Part shown: piece after piece, positions 15,580 to 23,850 of the stretch
How positions within the stretch are numbered: position 1 is the first letter of the stretch
How the letters are laid out: each line of letters starts with the position of its first letter
DNA from: Candidatus Poribacteria bacterium
GTDB taxonomy: Bacteria; Poribacteria; WGA-4E; WGA-3G
Assembly (NCBI GenBank): GCA_003635255.1
Contig: PYJC01000093.1
Location: 1 to 35,963, forward strand
DNA: 35,963 bases
Direction: 5' to 3'
Notes under the pieces: generated by a model
The model's input: only the letters and a program-made list of their open reading frames with translations
Database searches by the model: none
What the model was told of the DNA's origin: nothing
Translations under genes and position numbers: made by a program

Positions 15580-16365
15580 TCAGGAGGTCTCTGATGTTTT
15601 AAGCGCGTAGACTTCCTCTAAAAATTTATCGTAATCAACCACAATGCGTTTTCTTATCTCTTCCTTGCCCTCCATCCTCTCAATGATAGGGTCGGCTATA
15701 GTGCGTCCGAGTTCTGAGCGACGGAGTTTAGGAAGCATTGCGCGCCGCCCAAGATATTCACGGATCACCCCCAACTCGTTTTCTGTGACCAGTTCAGGTT
15801 GGATCCAAGCTGAATAGGTAAATGTCTGCTGTGGTGGGATATTAATAGATGAAGCCGCTTTTGAATTTGCACCGGTAAGTTTCCGATCTGTACGTGCGGT
15901 TTTCACGACGAGCGTCCCTGCAGCCAAGTCCCCCAATCGCCGCCAATCCTTATTTATGAGCATAGCGAGCAACCCCGCACCATAGAAGAAGGGTAGGAAA
16001 TCGGCAAGTCGCACCAGATTTCGGATCGCTGAATCCGCAAAACCGATGGGGTAGCCCCCTTCCTTAATGACGCGTAAACCGAGGGCGCGTTTACCCAGAG
16101 ATTGTCCATTCGTGGTAACCTCAAATACCATGTAATAGCCCCAAAAGAGCGCGAAGACGATAATGCCCCCTAACGCACCGAGCCAGTTCCCAAGCGTCTC
16201 CCCAAGTTCCATTATGAAATTTCGGTTAACATAATATCCGACGAGCGCAATCAGCGTGAGCAGTCCAGTGTCAATCAGTGCCGCATAGAAACGCGACCCG
16301 ATGCCCGCTTTCTGAAAACTAAGATCGATCTGTTCCGGTGTCTCTATGGATAATTGTTCGTTCAT
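15580..16365 (-). CDS. RDD-family membrane protein
   Basis: A 261-residue protein with an RDD domain at about residues 17-155. GSRFYAALIDTG carries the arginine and aspartate of the first span, a second span follows, GQSLGKRALGLRV marks the loop, and DWRRLGDLAAGTLVV closes the domain. RDD proteins are small membrane proteins linked to ion or solute handling, commonly found next to MoxR-DUF58 genes. A hydrophilic C-terminal arm of about 100 residues follows, with YLGRRAMLPKLRR in it. It lies upstream of A4 in the same direction. GGGAG is 13 bases before the ATG. Confidence 0.85.
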   Translation of the reverse strand: MNEQLSIETPEQIDLSFQKAGIGSRFYAALIDTGLLTLIALVGYYVNRNFIMELGETLGNWLGALGGIIVFALFWGYYMVFEVTTNGQSLGKRALGLRVIKEGGYPIGFADSAIRNLVRLADFLPFFYGAGLLAMLINKDWRRLGDLAAGTLVVKTARTDRKLTGANSKAASSINIPPQQTFTYSAWIQPELVTENELGVIREYLGRRAMLPKLRRSELGRTIADPIIERMEGKEEIRKRIVVDYDKFLEEVYALKTSETS

Positions 16366-16543
16366 TTTGGAGGTGTTGCTCCCTTTCGGATTAAAAAGAC
16401 TTGATTTTTGATATAAAATGGCGTTTAATTATGTAGGCGGAAGTTCACATCCCGATTATAGCACAACATCATGCGTTATAGCAAAATCCGTGTAATCAGC
16501 GATTTGCGGCGTACACGCCCAAATGCGATCTGCATTCATATTA
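16366..16543. other. Divergent intergenic stretch
   Basis: This gap, together with the MITE-like element that follows it, separates the RDD gene (minus) from the SpoIIM-like gene (plus), so promoters for both probably lie here. I see no near-consensus pair. The segment GCGGCGTACACGCCC near 16506-16520 resembles part of the extra block in the MITE-like element at 20441-20615. Confidence 0.3.
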
Positions 16544-16665
16544 TAGTGAAACCCATAAATAAGTGGACATCTTTGTAGCATAAACTTTTAGTTTGTGCCA
16601 GTCTGAATGCCTGTTATAGGCATTCAGACTGTTTGAGCGCACCCTATTAATTATTGGTTTTACTA
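16544..16665. mobile_element. MITE-like element, copy 1 (TA target)
   Basis: A 122-bp noncoding element flanked by TA on both sides. Its ends are imperfect inverted repeats, TAGTGAAACCCATAA and the complement of TTATTGGTTTTACTA. The interior has a perfect hairpin with 14-bp arms CAGTCTGAATGCCT. The TA duplication and size fit a nonautonomous relative of IS630/Tc1-mariner elements. It lies directly upstream of the SpoIIM-like gene. Confidence 0.65.
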
Positions 16666-16668
16666 TAA

Positions 16669-16689
16669 CTGACAACTGGCAACTGATAA
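16669..16689. repeat. Degenerate heptamer repeat
   Basis: Three heptads, CTGACAA, CTGGCAA and CTGATAA, start 2 bases after the TA flank of MITE copy 1 and end 12 bp before the SpoIIM-like start. Confidence 0.45.
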
Positions 16690-16701
16690 CCATTCCCCAT
16701 T

Positions 16702-17670
16702 ATGACAATCGCAGAATTTATCTTAAAAAAACAAGAAACTTGGGACGAACTGGAGACCCTGCTAAACCGCCCCCGAAACGCGAGGGCGGCACAACTGAAT
16801 CGGCTCGGGTACCTCTATCGACGCGTCACATCTGATTTAGCGATAGCGCGCCGCGATTTCCCGGAGGACCGGTGCGTTCCATATCTCAACGAACTCGCAT
16901 CACGCGCACACGCTACCGTTTACCAGACCTCACCTTTCAAGCGCGGTACGCTTCGGCAATTCCTTCATTTCGGCTTCCCGACAATCTTTCGGGAGAACCT
17001 CAGTTTCATCGGCGCAGCGTTTCTGATGTTCACTCTCGCATTTGCGGCAGCATATTGGATCGCTTTGACGACCCCTGAATTCGCTGAAAAAATAGTCCCG
17101 GAACGTTTTGTATCCCACATCAAAGATTTGGAAGACGGGGCGTGGAACGATACATCCGCGGAAAGACGGAATCTATTCGCATCTTTTGTGATGACAAATA
17201 ATATCCGGGTCGCATTTTATGCATTCGCGTGGGGCATCACATTTATGGTCGGCACTGTCTATATCTTAGTCCTCAACGGTATTCTTATAGGTGGGGTTGC
17301 CGGGTTGTGCGACGTTAATGGGGTCGCAATGGCGCTCTGGTCATTTGTGTCGCCGCACGGTTACATTGAACTCACAACGATCTTCATCGCTGGCGGTGCC
17401 GGATTAAAGTTGGGATATTCACTCATCGCACCGTCCCATTTTACACGCAAACGCGCTTTGACCGACGCTGCCAGCGTCGCCATCCGCTTACTGGGTGGAT
17501 GTGTTTTCCTGCTTATCATTGCGGGAACCATCGAAGGGTTTGTGTCACCTTCCGGTCTACCCGATATTTTCAAAATCGGGTTCGGTGCTTTGACGGGGAT
17601 CTTATTGTTCATTTACCTCTTCGCAATGAAAGCCCCTAATGTGGATACTTCGCCGCCATCGCGTGCATAA
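16702..17670 (+). CDS. SpoIIM/DUF95-like membrane protein
   Basis: A 322-residue protein of the stage II sporulation protein M family. It has a cytoplasmic N-terminal region of about 105 residues, then a five- or six-span membrane domain with FVSPHGYIELTTIFIAGGAG (about 213-232), the family hallmark. Outside sporulating bacteria this family sits with MoxR, DUF58 and RDD genes, as here, where a role in membrane remodelling or export is only inferred. It is the one gene of the locus on the opposite strand, facing the DUF58 gene tail to tail with a 23-bp gap. No clear Shine-Dalgarno precedes the ATG. Confidence 0.85.
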   Translation: MTIAEFILKKQETWDELETLLNRPRNARAAQLNRLGYLYRRVTSDLAIARRDFPEDRCVPYLNELASRAHATVYQTSPFKRGTLRQFLHFGFPTIFRENLSFIGAAFLMFTLAFAAAYWIALTTPEFAEKIVPERFVSHIKDLEDGAWNDTSAERRNLFASFVMTNNIRVAFYAFAWGITFMVGTVYILVLNGILIGGVAGLCDVNGVAMALWSFVSPHGYIELTTIFIAGGAGLKLGYSLIAPSHFTRKRALTDAASVAIRLLGGCVFLLIIAGTIEGFVSPSGLPDIFKIGFGALTGILLFIYLFAMKAPNVDTSPPSRA

Positions 17671-17693
17671 ATCCTTTCCGCAAACACCACCAT

Positions 17694-19049
17694 TCAAATC
17701 CTCGATTTCGCCTTAAGCTCCAAGTACTTATTCACCACCGCCATCGTCAACTGATGCGCTGGTACATCAATTGTAATAACCCCGCGACGACGCAAAATCT
17801 CTAACGTCGCGTGCTTCTCCTGTAATAACCGTTCAGCAATCGCCTTCTGATAAACCGACTTAGAATCTTTGATACTCTGCTCCGCTAACGCAACAATGCC
17901 CGAATCTGTCAGGGTCACGCAGACAACAAGGTGATGTCTCGAAAGCTGCGTCACATACGTGGCGATCCCTTCAGCGGAATCGTTGTCCAAGATGTCGGTA
18001 AAAAGAATAATGAGCGCACGCTTCCGCTGTTTTGAAGCGAGATATTTGAACGCTTCTTCAAAGTCAGCTTCGACCGGATGAACGGGGAGCGCGTAGATGG
18101 TTTCCAACATCGTAAGAAACTGCTTTTTACCCGGTTTCGGGGCAAGGTATTGATGGACACTATCCGCAAAGGCGATCAACCCTACTTTATCGCCTTTAAG
18201 CGTTGAAACATAAGCAGTCATCAAAGTCGTGTTAACGGCATAATCCAATTTGAGCATCGCCTTTTGAGATGTCGGTTTTTCAGTGGGTTGTGTGGATGTC
18301 CCCAAAAGGATCGGCGATGCCATGAGTCTACCGGTATCCAACAGAATCATAACATCTTGGCTCCGCTCCGTCTCAAACTCTCGCACAATCGGCTTCCGTT
18401 GACGGGCTGTGGCGTTCCAATCAATACGTCGGAAATCATCGTCGGGTGAATATTCGCGAAGCCGCTCCATCTCTGTGCCTTCCCCGAACTGCCGAGAAGT
18501 TTTCAGCCCGATCTGATGGAGCATCCCCCGCTTCACTAAAAGCTCATACTGCCGAACCGCTTGTAGATTTGGATAGACCTTTACCTCCATCGCCGCGGGG
18601 ACCCGTCGCCGCCGAACGATCAGCCCTAAAACGCCCCAACACTGGAGGTGAATATCTACGAACTGATAAATGCCACGTCGCAACGGTGTGAGACGATACA
18701 CGACATCCAAATGTTGCATCGATGAAACACGGCAGTCGTGACGCACGTGTTCATACAGAAATTCGTCGGGGAAATCGTCTTTAATACGCAACCGCAACCG
18801 ATGGCGAGAACGGTTAATAATTTTCAGTGTTACAACATTCGCCACACCCAACGAAAACTTGGAACCCATCTCGCGACTTATCTCAACCCGCTTAAACAGT
18901 GGATTTGTAACATAATCTATCGTACTTACGACAAATAGGAGCACGAGATAAGCACCACCGATAAAGAGCAGATTCGGGGACACGTTGTAAAACGCAATCG
19001 GGATAGCGACGGGAAATAAAAAAATAAGGAGACGGTTGCTTAAATGCAT
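17694..19049 (-). CDS. DUF58 / vWA-like membrane-anchored protein
   Basis: A 451-residue protein with two N-terminal membrane spans (about 7-22 and 26-44), a beta-rich domain, and the DUF58 signature at about 195-228: ERLREYSPDDDFRRIDWNAT followed by REFETER. The C-terminal part has a von Willebrand A-like fold, with MILLDTGRLM as a degenerate metal site. DUF58 proteins are the usual partners of MoxR ATPases. It starts 8 bp after the MoxR gene, so they are co-transcribed. It probably forms the substrate- or membrane-facing adaptor of the ATPase. Confidence 0.9.
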   Translation of the reverse strand: MHLSNRLLIFLFPVAIPIAFYNVSPNLLFIGGAYLVLLFVVSTIDYVTNPLFKRVEISREMGSKFSLGVANVVTLKIINRSRHRLRLRIKDDFPDEFLYEHVRHDCRVSSMQHLDVVYRLTPLRRGIYQFVDIHLQCWGVLGLIVRRRRVPAAMEVKVYPNLQAVRQYELLVKRGMLHQIGLKTSRQFGEGTEMERLREYSPDDDFRRIDWNATARQRKPIVREFETERSQDVMILLDTGRLMASPILLGTSTQPTEKPTSQKAMLKLDYAVNTTLMTAYVSTLKGDKVGLIAFADSVHQYLAPKPGKKQFLTMLETIYALPVHPVEADFEEAFKYLASKQRKRALIILFTDILDNDSAEGIATYVTQLSRHHLVVCVTLTDSGIVALAEQSIKDSKSVYQKAIAERLLQEKHATLEILRRRGVITIDVPAHQLTMAVVNKYLELKAKSRI

Positions 19050-19057
19050 CTTTCTAC

Positions 19058-20011
19058 CTAACGCGGAATTTCGGCTTCTGCAAGCAGGCGATCAATTACA
19101 TCGTCCGGCGTTAACCCCTCAATTTCGGCATCAGGTTTCAATAGAATACGATGCCGATACACATGGGGTGCCAAAAATTTAACATCGTCAGGCAAAATAT
19201 AGTCCCGCCCTTGAAGTGCCGCGTAAGTTTTACTTGCCAATAAGAGTGCGATCGAAGCGCGCGGACTCCCACCTAAAACCAACTCATCGGAGTTCCGAGA
19301 TGCCCCGGCTAAACCGACAATATAATTGAAGATTGTATCCTCAACAGTGACCGCTTGAATCTCCGCCTGACATGCTTCGAGCGAATCACTGTCAACGACA
19401 CTTTCAATCCCGACGGCTTCCAAACGCGTGGCGTTAAACCCGTGATGATAGTTCATCAAAATTTGCGTCTCTACCTCTTGCGCAGGATAATCGACGCGTA
19501 ATTTGAACAGAAACCTGTCAAGTTGTGCCTCAGGAAGCGGGTATGTGCCTTCATATTCAATAGGGTTTTGCGTCGCTAACACCATAAATGGCGGCGACAA
19601 TTCATGACGGATCCCGTCAATGCTTACCTGCCGCTCCTCCATACATTCCAAAAGCGCAGATTGCGTCTTCGCAGGCGCGCGGTTGATTTCGTCAGCGAGC
19701 AGCACATTCGTGAAAACGGGACCCCGCTTGAGATTAAATTGGTTGGTCGTCAAATCATAGACACTGGTACCGACAATATCCGACGGCATTAGATCCGGGG
19801 TAAACTGCACACGACTGAATTCCCCTGAAACCACCATCGCCAAGGTCTTGGCAATCAGCGTTTTCGCCGTTCCCGGAACCCCCTCTAATAACACATGCCC
19901 GCCTGAAAATAGGCTGACAACAACGAGCTCAAAAAGTTCTGTCTGTCCGACAATAACTTTCTGCGCTTCCTGCTTCATCTTCTCAAAAACTGTTTGAATG
20001 AGATTACTCAT
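19058..20011 (-). CDS. MoxR-family AAA+ ATPase
   Basis: A 317-residue AAA+ ATPase with Walker A GVPGTAKT (44-51), Walker [11 protein letters not shown] (about 102-111), sensor 1 in [20 protein letters not shown] and an arginine-finger region in RFLFKLRV. MoxR ATPases act with vWA-type partners as chaperone-like remodelers in complex maturation and envelope functions. The ATG at 20011 is preferred over an in-frame TTG at 20020, which is too near AAAAGG. It is followed after 8 bp by DUF58 and preceded 82 bp upstream by the PII-like gene. Confidence 0.92.
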   Translation of the reverse strand: MSNLIQTVFEKMKQEAQKVIVGQTELFELVVVSLFSGGHVLLEGVPGTAKTLIAKTLAMVVSGEFSRVQFTPDLMPSDIVGTSVYDLTTNQFNLKRGPVFTNVLLADEINRAPAKTQSALLECMEERQVSIDGIRHELSPPFMVLATQNPIEYEGTYPLPEAQLDRFLFKLRVDYPAQEVETQILMNYHHGFNATRLEAVGIESVVDSDSLEACQAEIQAVTVEDTIFNYIVGLAGASRNSDELVLGGSPRASIALLLASKTYAALQGRDYILPDDVKFLAPHVYRHRILLKPDAEIEGLTPDDVIDRLLAEAEIPR

Positions 20012-20093
20012 ATATATCAAAGTGCCTTTTCATAATAGTGCGGTTACAAACTTCACTACCAAAAGCGGACAATTTCGGTAAATCCTCTCCAAT

Positions 20094-20348
20094 TTAGACG
20101 GTGTTGCCAGCGGCAGCCAGCTTCACGGCTTCAACTACCTTGTCAACATCCTCTTCTTTAACAGTCATTTCGATTTTCAATCTTGGGTCAGATTCAATCG
20201 GATACAGATAATCGCGATAGAATCCGATAGGTCCACGGTCATACCCGAAACTACGACCGACTTTCATACCCTGAACACCCACATCCTTGAGTGCCTTCTT
20301 TACCGCTGCCAACTTGAAGGGAAGAATGATACATTCTATCTTTCTCAT
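20094..20348 (-). CDS. Short PII-like (GlnB-superfamily) protein
   Basis: An 84-residue protein whose N-terminal half matches PII: MRKIECIILPFKLAAVKKAL, then VGVQGMKVGRSFGYDRG. The T-loop is short and lacks the modified tyrosine pattern. After KIEMTVKEEDVDKVVEAVK it stops at AAAGNTV, where canonical PII (about 112 residues) continues with the GDGKIFV region and the nucleotide-binding tail. It may still form a trimer and bind a different ligand. AAGGAG 6 bases before the ATG and an uninterrupted frame argue for a real gene. Placement between DUF4350 and MoxR suggests a regulatory role there. A TATAAT-like -10 (complement of 20367-20372) lies just upstream. Confidence 0.7.
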   Translation of the reverse strand: MRKIECIILPFKLAAVKKALKDVGVQGMKVGRSFGYDRGPIGFYRDYLYPIESDPRLKIEMTVKEEDVDKVVEAVKLAAAGNTV

Positions 20349-20440
20349 GCGATTCTCCTTGTTGAAATTATAGTGAAATATAAAAATACACAGACATTAT
20401 TACAGCAGGACAGCCCAATCATCCTCGACAAGGTTATTTA

Positions 20441-20615
20441 TAGTGAAGCCCATAAATAAGTGGACATCTTTGTAGCATGATGCCCGTCGCATCTGGGGTT
20501 TTTGCTTGGGTGTTTCTTCGCGTACGCCGCAAAACTTTTAGTTTGTGCCAGTCTGAATGCCTGTCATAGGTATTCAGACTGTTTGAGAGTGCCCAATTAA
20601 TTATAGGTTTTACTA
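20441..20615. mobile_element. MITE-like element, copy 2 (TA target)
   Basis: A 175-bp relative of the element at 16544, flanked by TA at 20439-20440 and 20616-20617. It shares the ends TAGTGAAGCCCATAA and TTATAGGTTTTACTA and the CAGTCTGAATGCCT hairpin, and carries about 50 extra bases after GTAGCAT. It lies in the gap between the PII-like and DUF4350 genes. The remaining bases 20618-20758 hold only a small GCGAT/ATCGC hairpin and no gene. Confidence 0.65.
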
Positions 20616-20758
20616 TAGTTTTCGATTTTTTGTCCAATTTAACCGAAAAGTCGCGATTCGGAGATCGCTCCTATAGTGGAAATGTTAAACTGAAAATCTA
20701 AAACTTCAGAAAACTAAATGCGCCTATACCTTCAACAGAAACTGCTGACAACGATTAC

Positions 20759-20786
20759 TGACGGCTGACCGCTGATGGCTGACGGC
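20759..20786. repeat. Degenerate heptamer repeat
   Basis: Four heptads, TGACGGC, TGACCGC, TGATGGC and TGACGGC, end just before the stop codon of the DUF4350 gene. This is the cleanest example of the heptad family in the window. Confidence 0.55.
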
Positions 20787-20790
20787 TTTA

Positions 20791-21927
20791 TTAGAAATTC
20801 CGACGTGCAGTCAAACTTGCTCCACCGATCTTCGCGATTTTGCGATATGCTTCAACGCGCTTCGCTATGCCCAGCAACTGCGACTCCGATATATAGCCAG
20901 AGGGTTCCAAGTCTGCCATCAAATTTGTGAGTTCACCCTCCTCATCAATAATACCACGTTGTGCTAATTCTTCCAAAAAGGTCGATGTATCCAAGTTCGG
21001 ACTAACACGCCAGCGGACACCGAGATCTGTCTTGAATCTGTCCCGAATATGCCGTAAAATCTCCATATGCGTGTTGCCTTTCCGATAAAGTACCGTCATC
21101 GCGTGGACGTATTCGGAAGTCAGCCGCCTATTTTTTTCCTCTGACGCCAGCGGCTTACCAAATCGCCGTCCCCGCACTGCAAGAAAAACGAAGAGGGTCA
21201 GGCAGATATACATAGCCGCTAAACCTCCGGGTGTTCCGAACAAAAGTGCCACGAATGGATCCGGCGGCTTGGTTTCAATTGTGTAGTATCTTCTCACAGC
21301 CAGTCCGATCCGCGCCTTGTGAGGGAGTGTTGACATCAAATTATAGAGAAACATCGCATTGCCGCTCTTCAGTAGCCAATATTGGCTGAGCAGATCGTCG
21401 GAGGCGACGAAGAAGGCACGTCCTTCCCCATCCCGTAGCGTTACAATTACCGCATTGTTCCCTCTCCCATAAAGCACAGCGACTTCACGTTCCAAAGGCT
21501 CAATCGTAGAATCTGTACCGGTGTAAACTTCATCAACTGGATGCTGTGAAAAGAGCGGTTCCTCTGGAATCCGTCGCGAGTGCCACAACTTTTTTGTTAA
21601 GGCTCGCAGTTCTAAACCGAACGCCGAGTAAAGTTGGCGCAATGCCTGATTTTCGCCCGCCACGATTAATGTGCCGCCAGTGTTGACAAAGTTTTTTATA
21701 TCCTGAATCTCAGTTTCAGTAGGTGCCTTGTTGATGTCATGTAGGAGCAAAGCATCGTACCGATCCAGGTGCGCCGGATACGCCGCCGATATTTCCGAGA
21801 CGCGGAACTCCAACTTGCGTAGGGTGCGAGAAAGTATCACTTCATCAGTCAACGCATTCGCTAAAAACTGGGAACCGGTAAACGCAATTAAGATGAAACT
21901 GAAAATAGATATTCGGACAATTCGCAT
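20791..21927 (-). CDS. DUF4350 membrane protein
   Basis: A 378-residue protein with an N-terminal signal-anchor (about 5-24), an extracytoplasmic Rossmann-like DUF4350 domain (about 30-200, with YDALLLHDIN and FVNTGGTLIVAG), a single membrane span (about 232-253) and a cytoplasmic helical C-terminal domain of about 120 residues. DUF4350 genes are routine neighbours of DUF4129, MoxR and DUF58. The domain resembles ThuA/GATase-like folds but no catalytic residues are evident. GAAGG precedes the ATG by 5 bases. A MITE-like element separates it from the upstream DUF4129 gene. Confidence 0.8.
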   Translation of the reverse strand: MRIVRISIFSFILIAFTGSQFLANALTDEVILSRTLRKLEFRVSEISAAYPAHLDRYDALLLHDINKAPTETEIQDIKNFVNTGGTLIVAGENQALRQLYSAFGLELRALTKKLWHSRRIPEEPLFSQHPVDEVYTGTDSTIEPLEREVAVLYGRGNNAVIVTLRDGEGRAFFVASDDLLSQYWLLKSGNAMFLYNLMSTLPHKARIGLAVRRYYTIETKPPDPFVALLFGTPGGLAAMYICLTLFVFLAVRGRRFGKPLASEEKNRRLTSEYVHAMTVLYRKGNTHMEILRHIRDRFKTDLGVRWRVSPNLDTSTFLEELAQRGIIDEEGELTNLMADLEPSGYISESQLLGIAKRVEAYRKIAKIGGASLTARRNF

Positions 21928-21961
21928 TTTCGCCTTCGCTTGTGAGACAGTGATAGATTTA

Positions 21962-22073
21962 TAGTTAAACCAAAAAATAAATCAACACTTTAGAAAACAA
22001 CAAACCTACCCCAACGCAAGCGGGTTTGGAACCCCGCCTTCTATAGATGTCTCGTTAATTGTAGGTTTTACTA
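21962..22073. mobile_element. MITE-like element, copy 3, reaching into the DUF4129 gene
   Basis: A 112-bp element with the family ends TAGTTAAACCAA and TTGTAGGTTTTACTA, flanked by TA at 21960-21961 and 22074-22075. Its interior differs from the other two copies: it lacks the CAGTCTGAATGCCT hairpin and has an AACGCAAGCGGGTTTGGAACCCCGCC-like block instead, which pairs GGGGTT with AACCC. Its right end encodes the last residues and stop codon of the DUF4129 gene. Confidence 0.55.
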
Positions 22074-22699
22074 TAGTTCCTCGCATAGACTTTTTCTAAT
22101 AGATCTCGATAATTTGCGACGGTCTCCGCATCGCACGCCTTGTGTCCGTACCATACCTCATCAAAAACGGTGATCGCAGGTCCGAGCGCGGTGTGCAGCT
22201 CGGTATCGGCTTGTGCTTGGTGGAGGTACTCTCGATTCGTTAAACTCTTATCATACGGGAGTACCCCGCGTTCTTGGAGGTGCAAAATCGCTGAGAGATA
22301 GAGGTAACGGAGCGCCCCGCGAAAGTCGCTTGCTGCCTCTGCTGTTTCTGCGAGGGCAAGCGCAGCCCGTTCTGTCTCTACACGTTCCAGTGCTGTCTCT
22401 GTTACTTCCACGTGCGCTTCACCGATCAGATTCAACCGAATTTGTCGGATAAAGAAGATAACCACGATACCTAACGCAACGGCTCCAAGCGGAAACAGGA
22501 TATATCTGAGGTCGGTGTCCCACCTCCGGCGATTAACGAGTTTCTCCAAATACGTTCGGTATTCTTCATAGGAGACCTCCATTTCCGAACGGCGTGCCTC
22601 CAATTCTTCTCGAAACACCTGTTCTTCCGCTGCCATCGCAAAAATCGCAGAAAGACTCATAAAGCAGATTATGATGCAAAAACAGATTCTCTCTTCCAC
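22055..22699 (-). CDS. DUF4129 protein, C-terminus supplied by a MITE
   Basis: About 214 residues. It has an N-terminal signal peptide, an extracytoplasmic charged helix (about 30-60), one membrane span (about 66-85) and a cytoplasmic DUF4129 domain with GALRYLYLSAILHLQERGVL, LTNREYL and FDEVWYGH. I chose the GTG at 22699, 2 bp after the stop of the type-B gene, with GAGGCGG upstream. A longer frame from 22765 would overlap that gene by 64 bp. The final residues YSKTYN and the TAA stop are read from the terminal repeat of MITE copy 3, so the natural C-terminus has been replaced. The gene is probably functional because the DUF4129 domain is intact. Confidence 0.75.
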   Translation of the reverse strand: MEERICFCIIICFMSLSAIFAMAAEEQVFREELEARRSEMEVSYEEYRTYLEKLVNRRRWDTDLRYILFPLGAVALGIVVIFFIRQIRLNLIGEAHVEVTETALERVETERAALALAETAEAASDFRGALRYLYLSAILHLQERGVLPYDKSLTNREYLHQAQADTELHTALGPAITVFDEVWYGHKACDAETVANYRDLLEKVYARNYSKTYN

Positions 22700-22701
22700 T
22701 G

Positions 22702-23814
22702 TTATACCGCCTCTTTTATAGCATCCGCGCGTTCTAAGTAGAGATGAGTCGTTAAAATTGCCCATATCGGCACCAAAAAGGTGGCAATCAATCCCTTGAC
22801 AATAAGGATTGCTACTGTAGCGGGGACATTCAACAACTTCGGCAGGACGACCTCAACATCACCACCAATGAACAGGGTTAAGAATCTTAATGGCGACAAT
22901 GCATCGCGAACCGGTCCCAGTTCTGGGATGAACATAGAAAACACTAACAACGCAGCACCAAGCAGCACCGAAGTGACAACTGAGGCTATCCAACCCGTTA
23001 GAAGATAAACCCCGAAAAATCGCAACCTTGCCCCACTAACCAAGGCATGGCTGCGGCGAAAAATACCTACGATGGAGTTGTTCTCAAGGATGAGGCACGG
23101 ATTGTAGAGGCTCAACGTTACCAGAAAATAGCACCGAAGCAGCGCGAGTAGACCAAACGATAGATATGGACTTAACACTAAGTCTGATAGGCTCTCATGT
23201 AAAGGACGATACGCCTGGACCAACCATAAAATTGCCAGATAGAGATAAGTGCCTACATCCGTAATCAGGACGAAAAATAGGGACGCACCTAAAACGCCCA
23301 AAAACTTACGTCCGGTTGACCGCCATATATCACGAGCAGTCAGAGAAACTGATGCCTCTGAAGTCGAGCCACGCGATATCCGAGCAACAGCAAGAGATAA
23401 CGGACAGACCGTTAGCAGCAGAAGGATTAGCGGACTATAATCAAAAATTAGGAAATTGAGTCCCCATAGCCATGTAATTCCATCACTCTCTGTTGAAGTG
23501 AAATACGGAATCAGTAGGATCCCCCAACTGACATCGGGTTCAGAAGATTCTGCTGAAGCGTCCTGCTTCGGCAGTGAAAGCGTCGGGTGAACGCCCCTGA
23601 TTGTGTTAACATTACCGACAGCTGTATAAACATTTTCGCGAAATGTAACATCAATATACTTTTCAAAGCGTGTGACACTGTGAAAAAATACTACAACTTC
23701 TAAAACGATTGCAATCATAGCAATCGGTAACATGATACGCCAGAACAATCCGAAGTTGTCTCGATATTGTGTGAAAATCGTCCGCACAAGTGTAGTGCGT
23801 CGGTCACCCGCCAT
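22702..23814 (-). CDS. Type-B polytopic membrane protein, paralog B1
   Basis: A 370-residue integral membrane protein with about six spans. It begins MAGDRRTTLVRTIF, then YRDNFGLFWRIMLP, and ends VPIWAILTTHLYLERADAI. It is the intact homolog of the gene split between 13003 and 28779. The two share the MAG start, FWR-ML block, RSxxLVxG motif and TTHLYLER end. I chose the ATG at 23814 (GGGGAA 8 bases upstream) over a GTG at 23844 because the split paralog also starts MAG. It lies 36 bp after A3 and 2 bp before the DUF4129 gene, so it links the paralog block to the core. Function unknown. Confidence 0.75.
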   Translation of the reverse strand: MAGDRRTTLVRTIFTQYRDNFGLFWRIMLPIAMIAIVLEVVVFFHSVTRFEKYIDVTFRENVYTAVGNVNTIRGVHPTLSLPKQDASAESSEPDVSWGILLIPYFTSTESDGITWLWGLNFLIFDYSPLILLLLTVCPLSLAVARISRGSTSEASVSLTARDIWRSTGRKFLGVLGASLFFVLITDVGTYLYLAILWLVQAYRPLHESLSDLVLSPYLSFGLLALLRCYFLVTLSLYNPCLILENNSIVGIFRRSHALVSGARLRFFGVYLLTGWIASVVTSVLLGAALLVFSMFIPELGPVRDALSPLRFLTLFIGGDVEVVLPKLLNVPATVAILIVKGLIATFLVPIWAILTTHLYLERADAIKEAV

Positions 23815-23850
23815 TCTAATTTCCCCAGTGTGTATGGAATACACTCATTT

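Noticed and set aside
20094..20130. Frameshift hiding the missing end of the PII-like gene
   Set aside because: I looked at the bases after the stop for a continuation resembling the GDGKIFV region and found none, so a shorter protein is the simpler reading.
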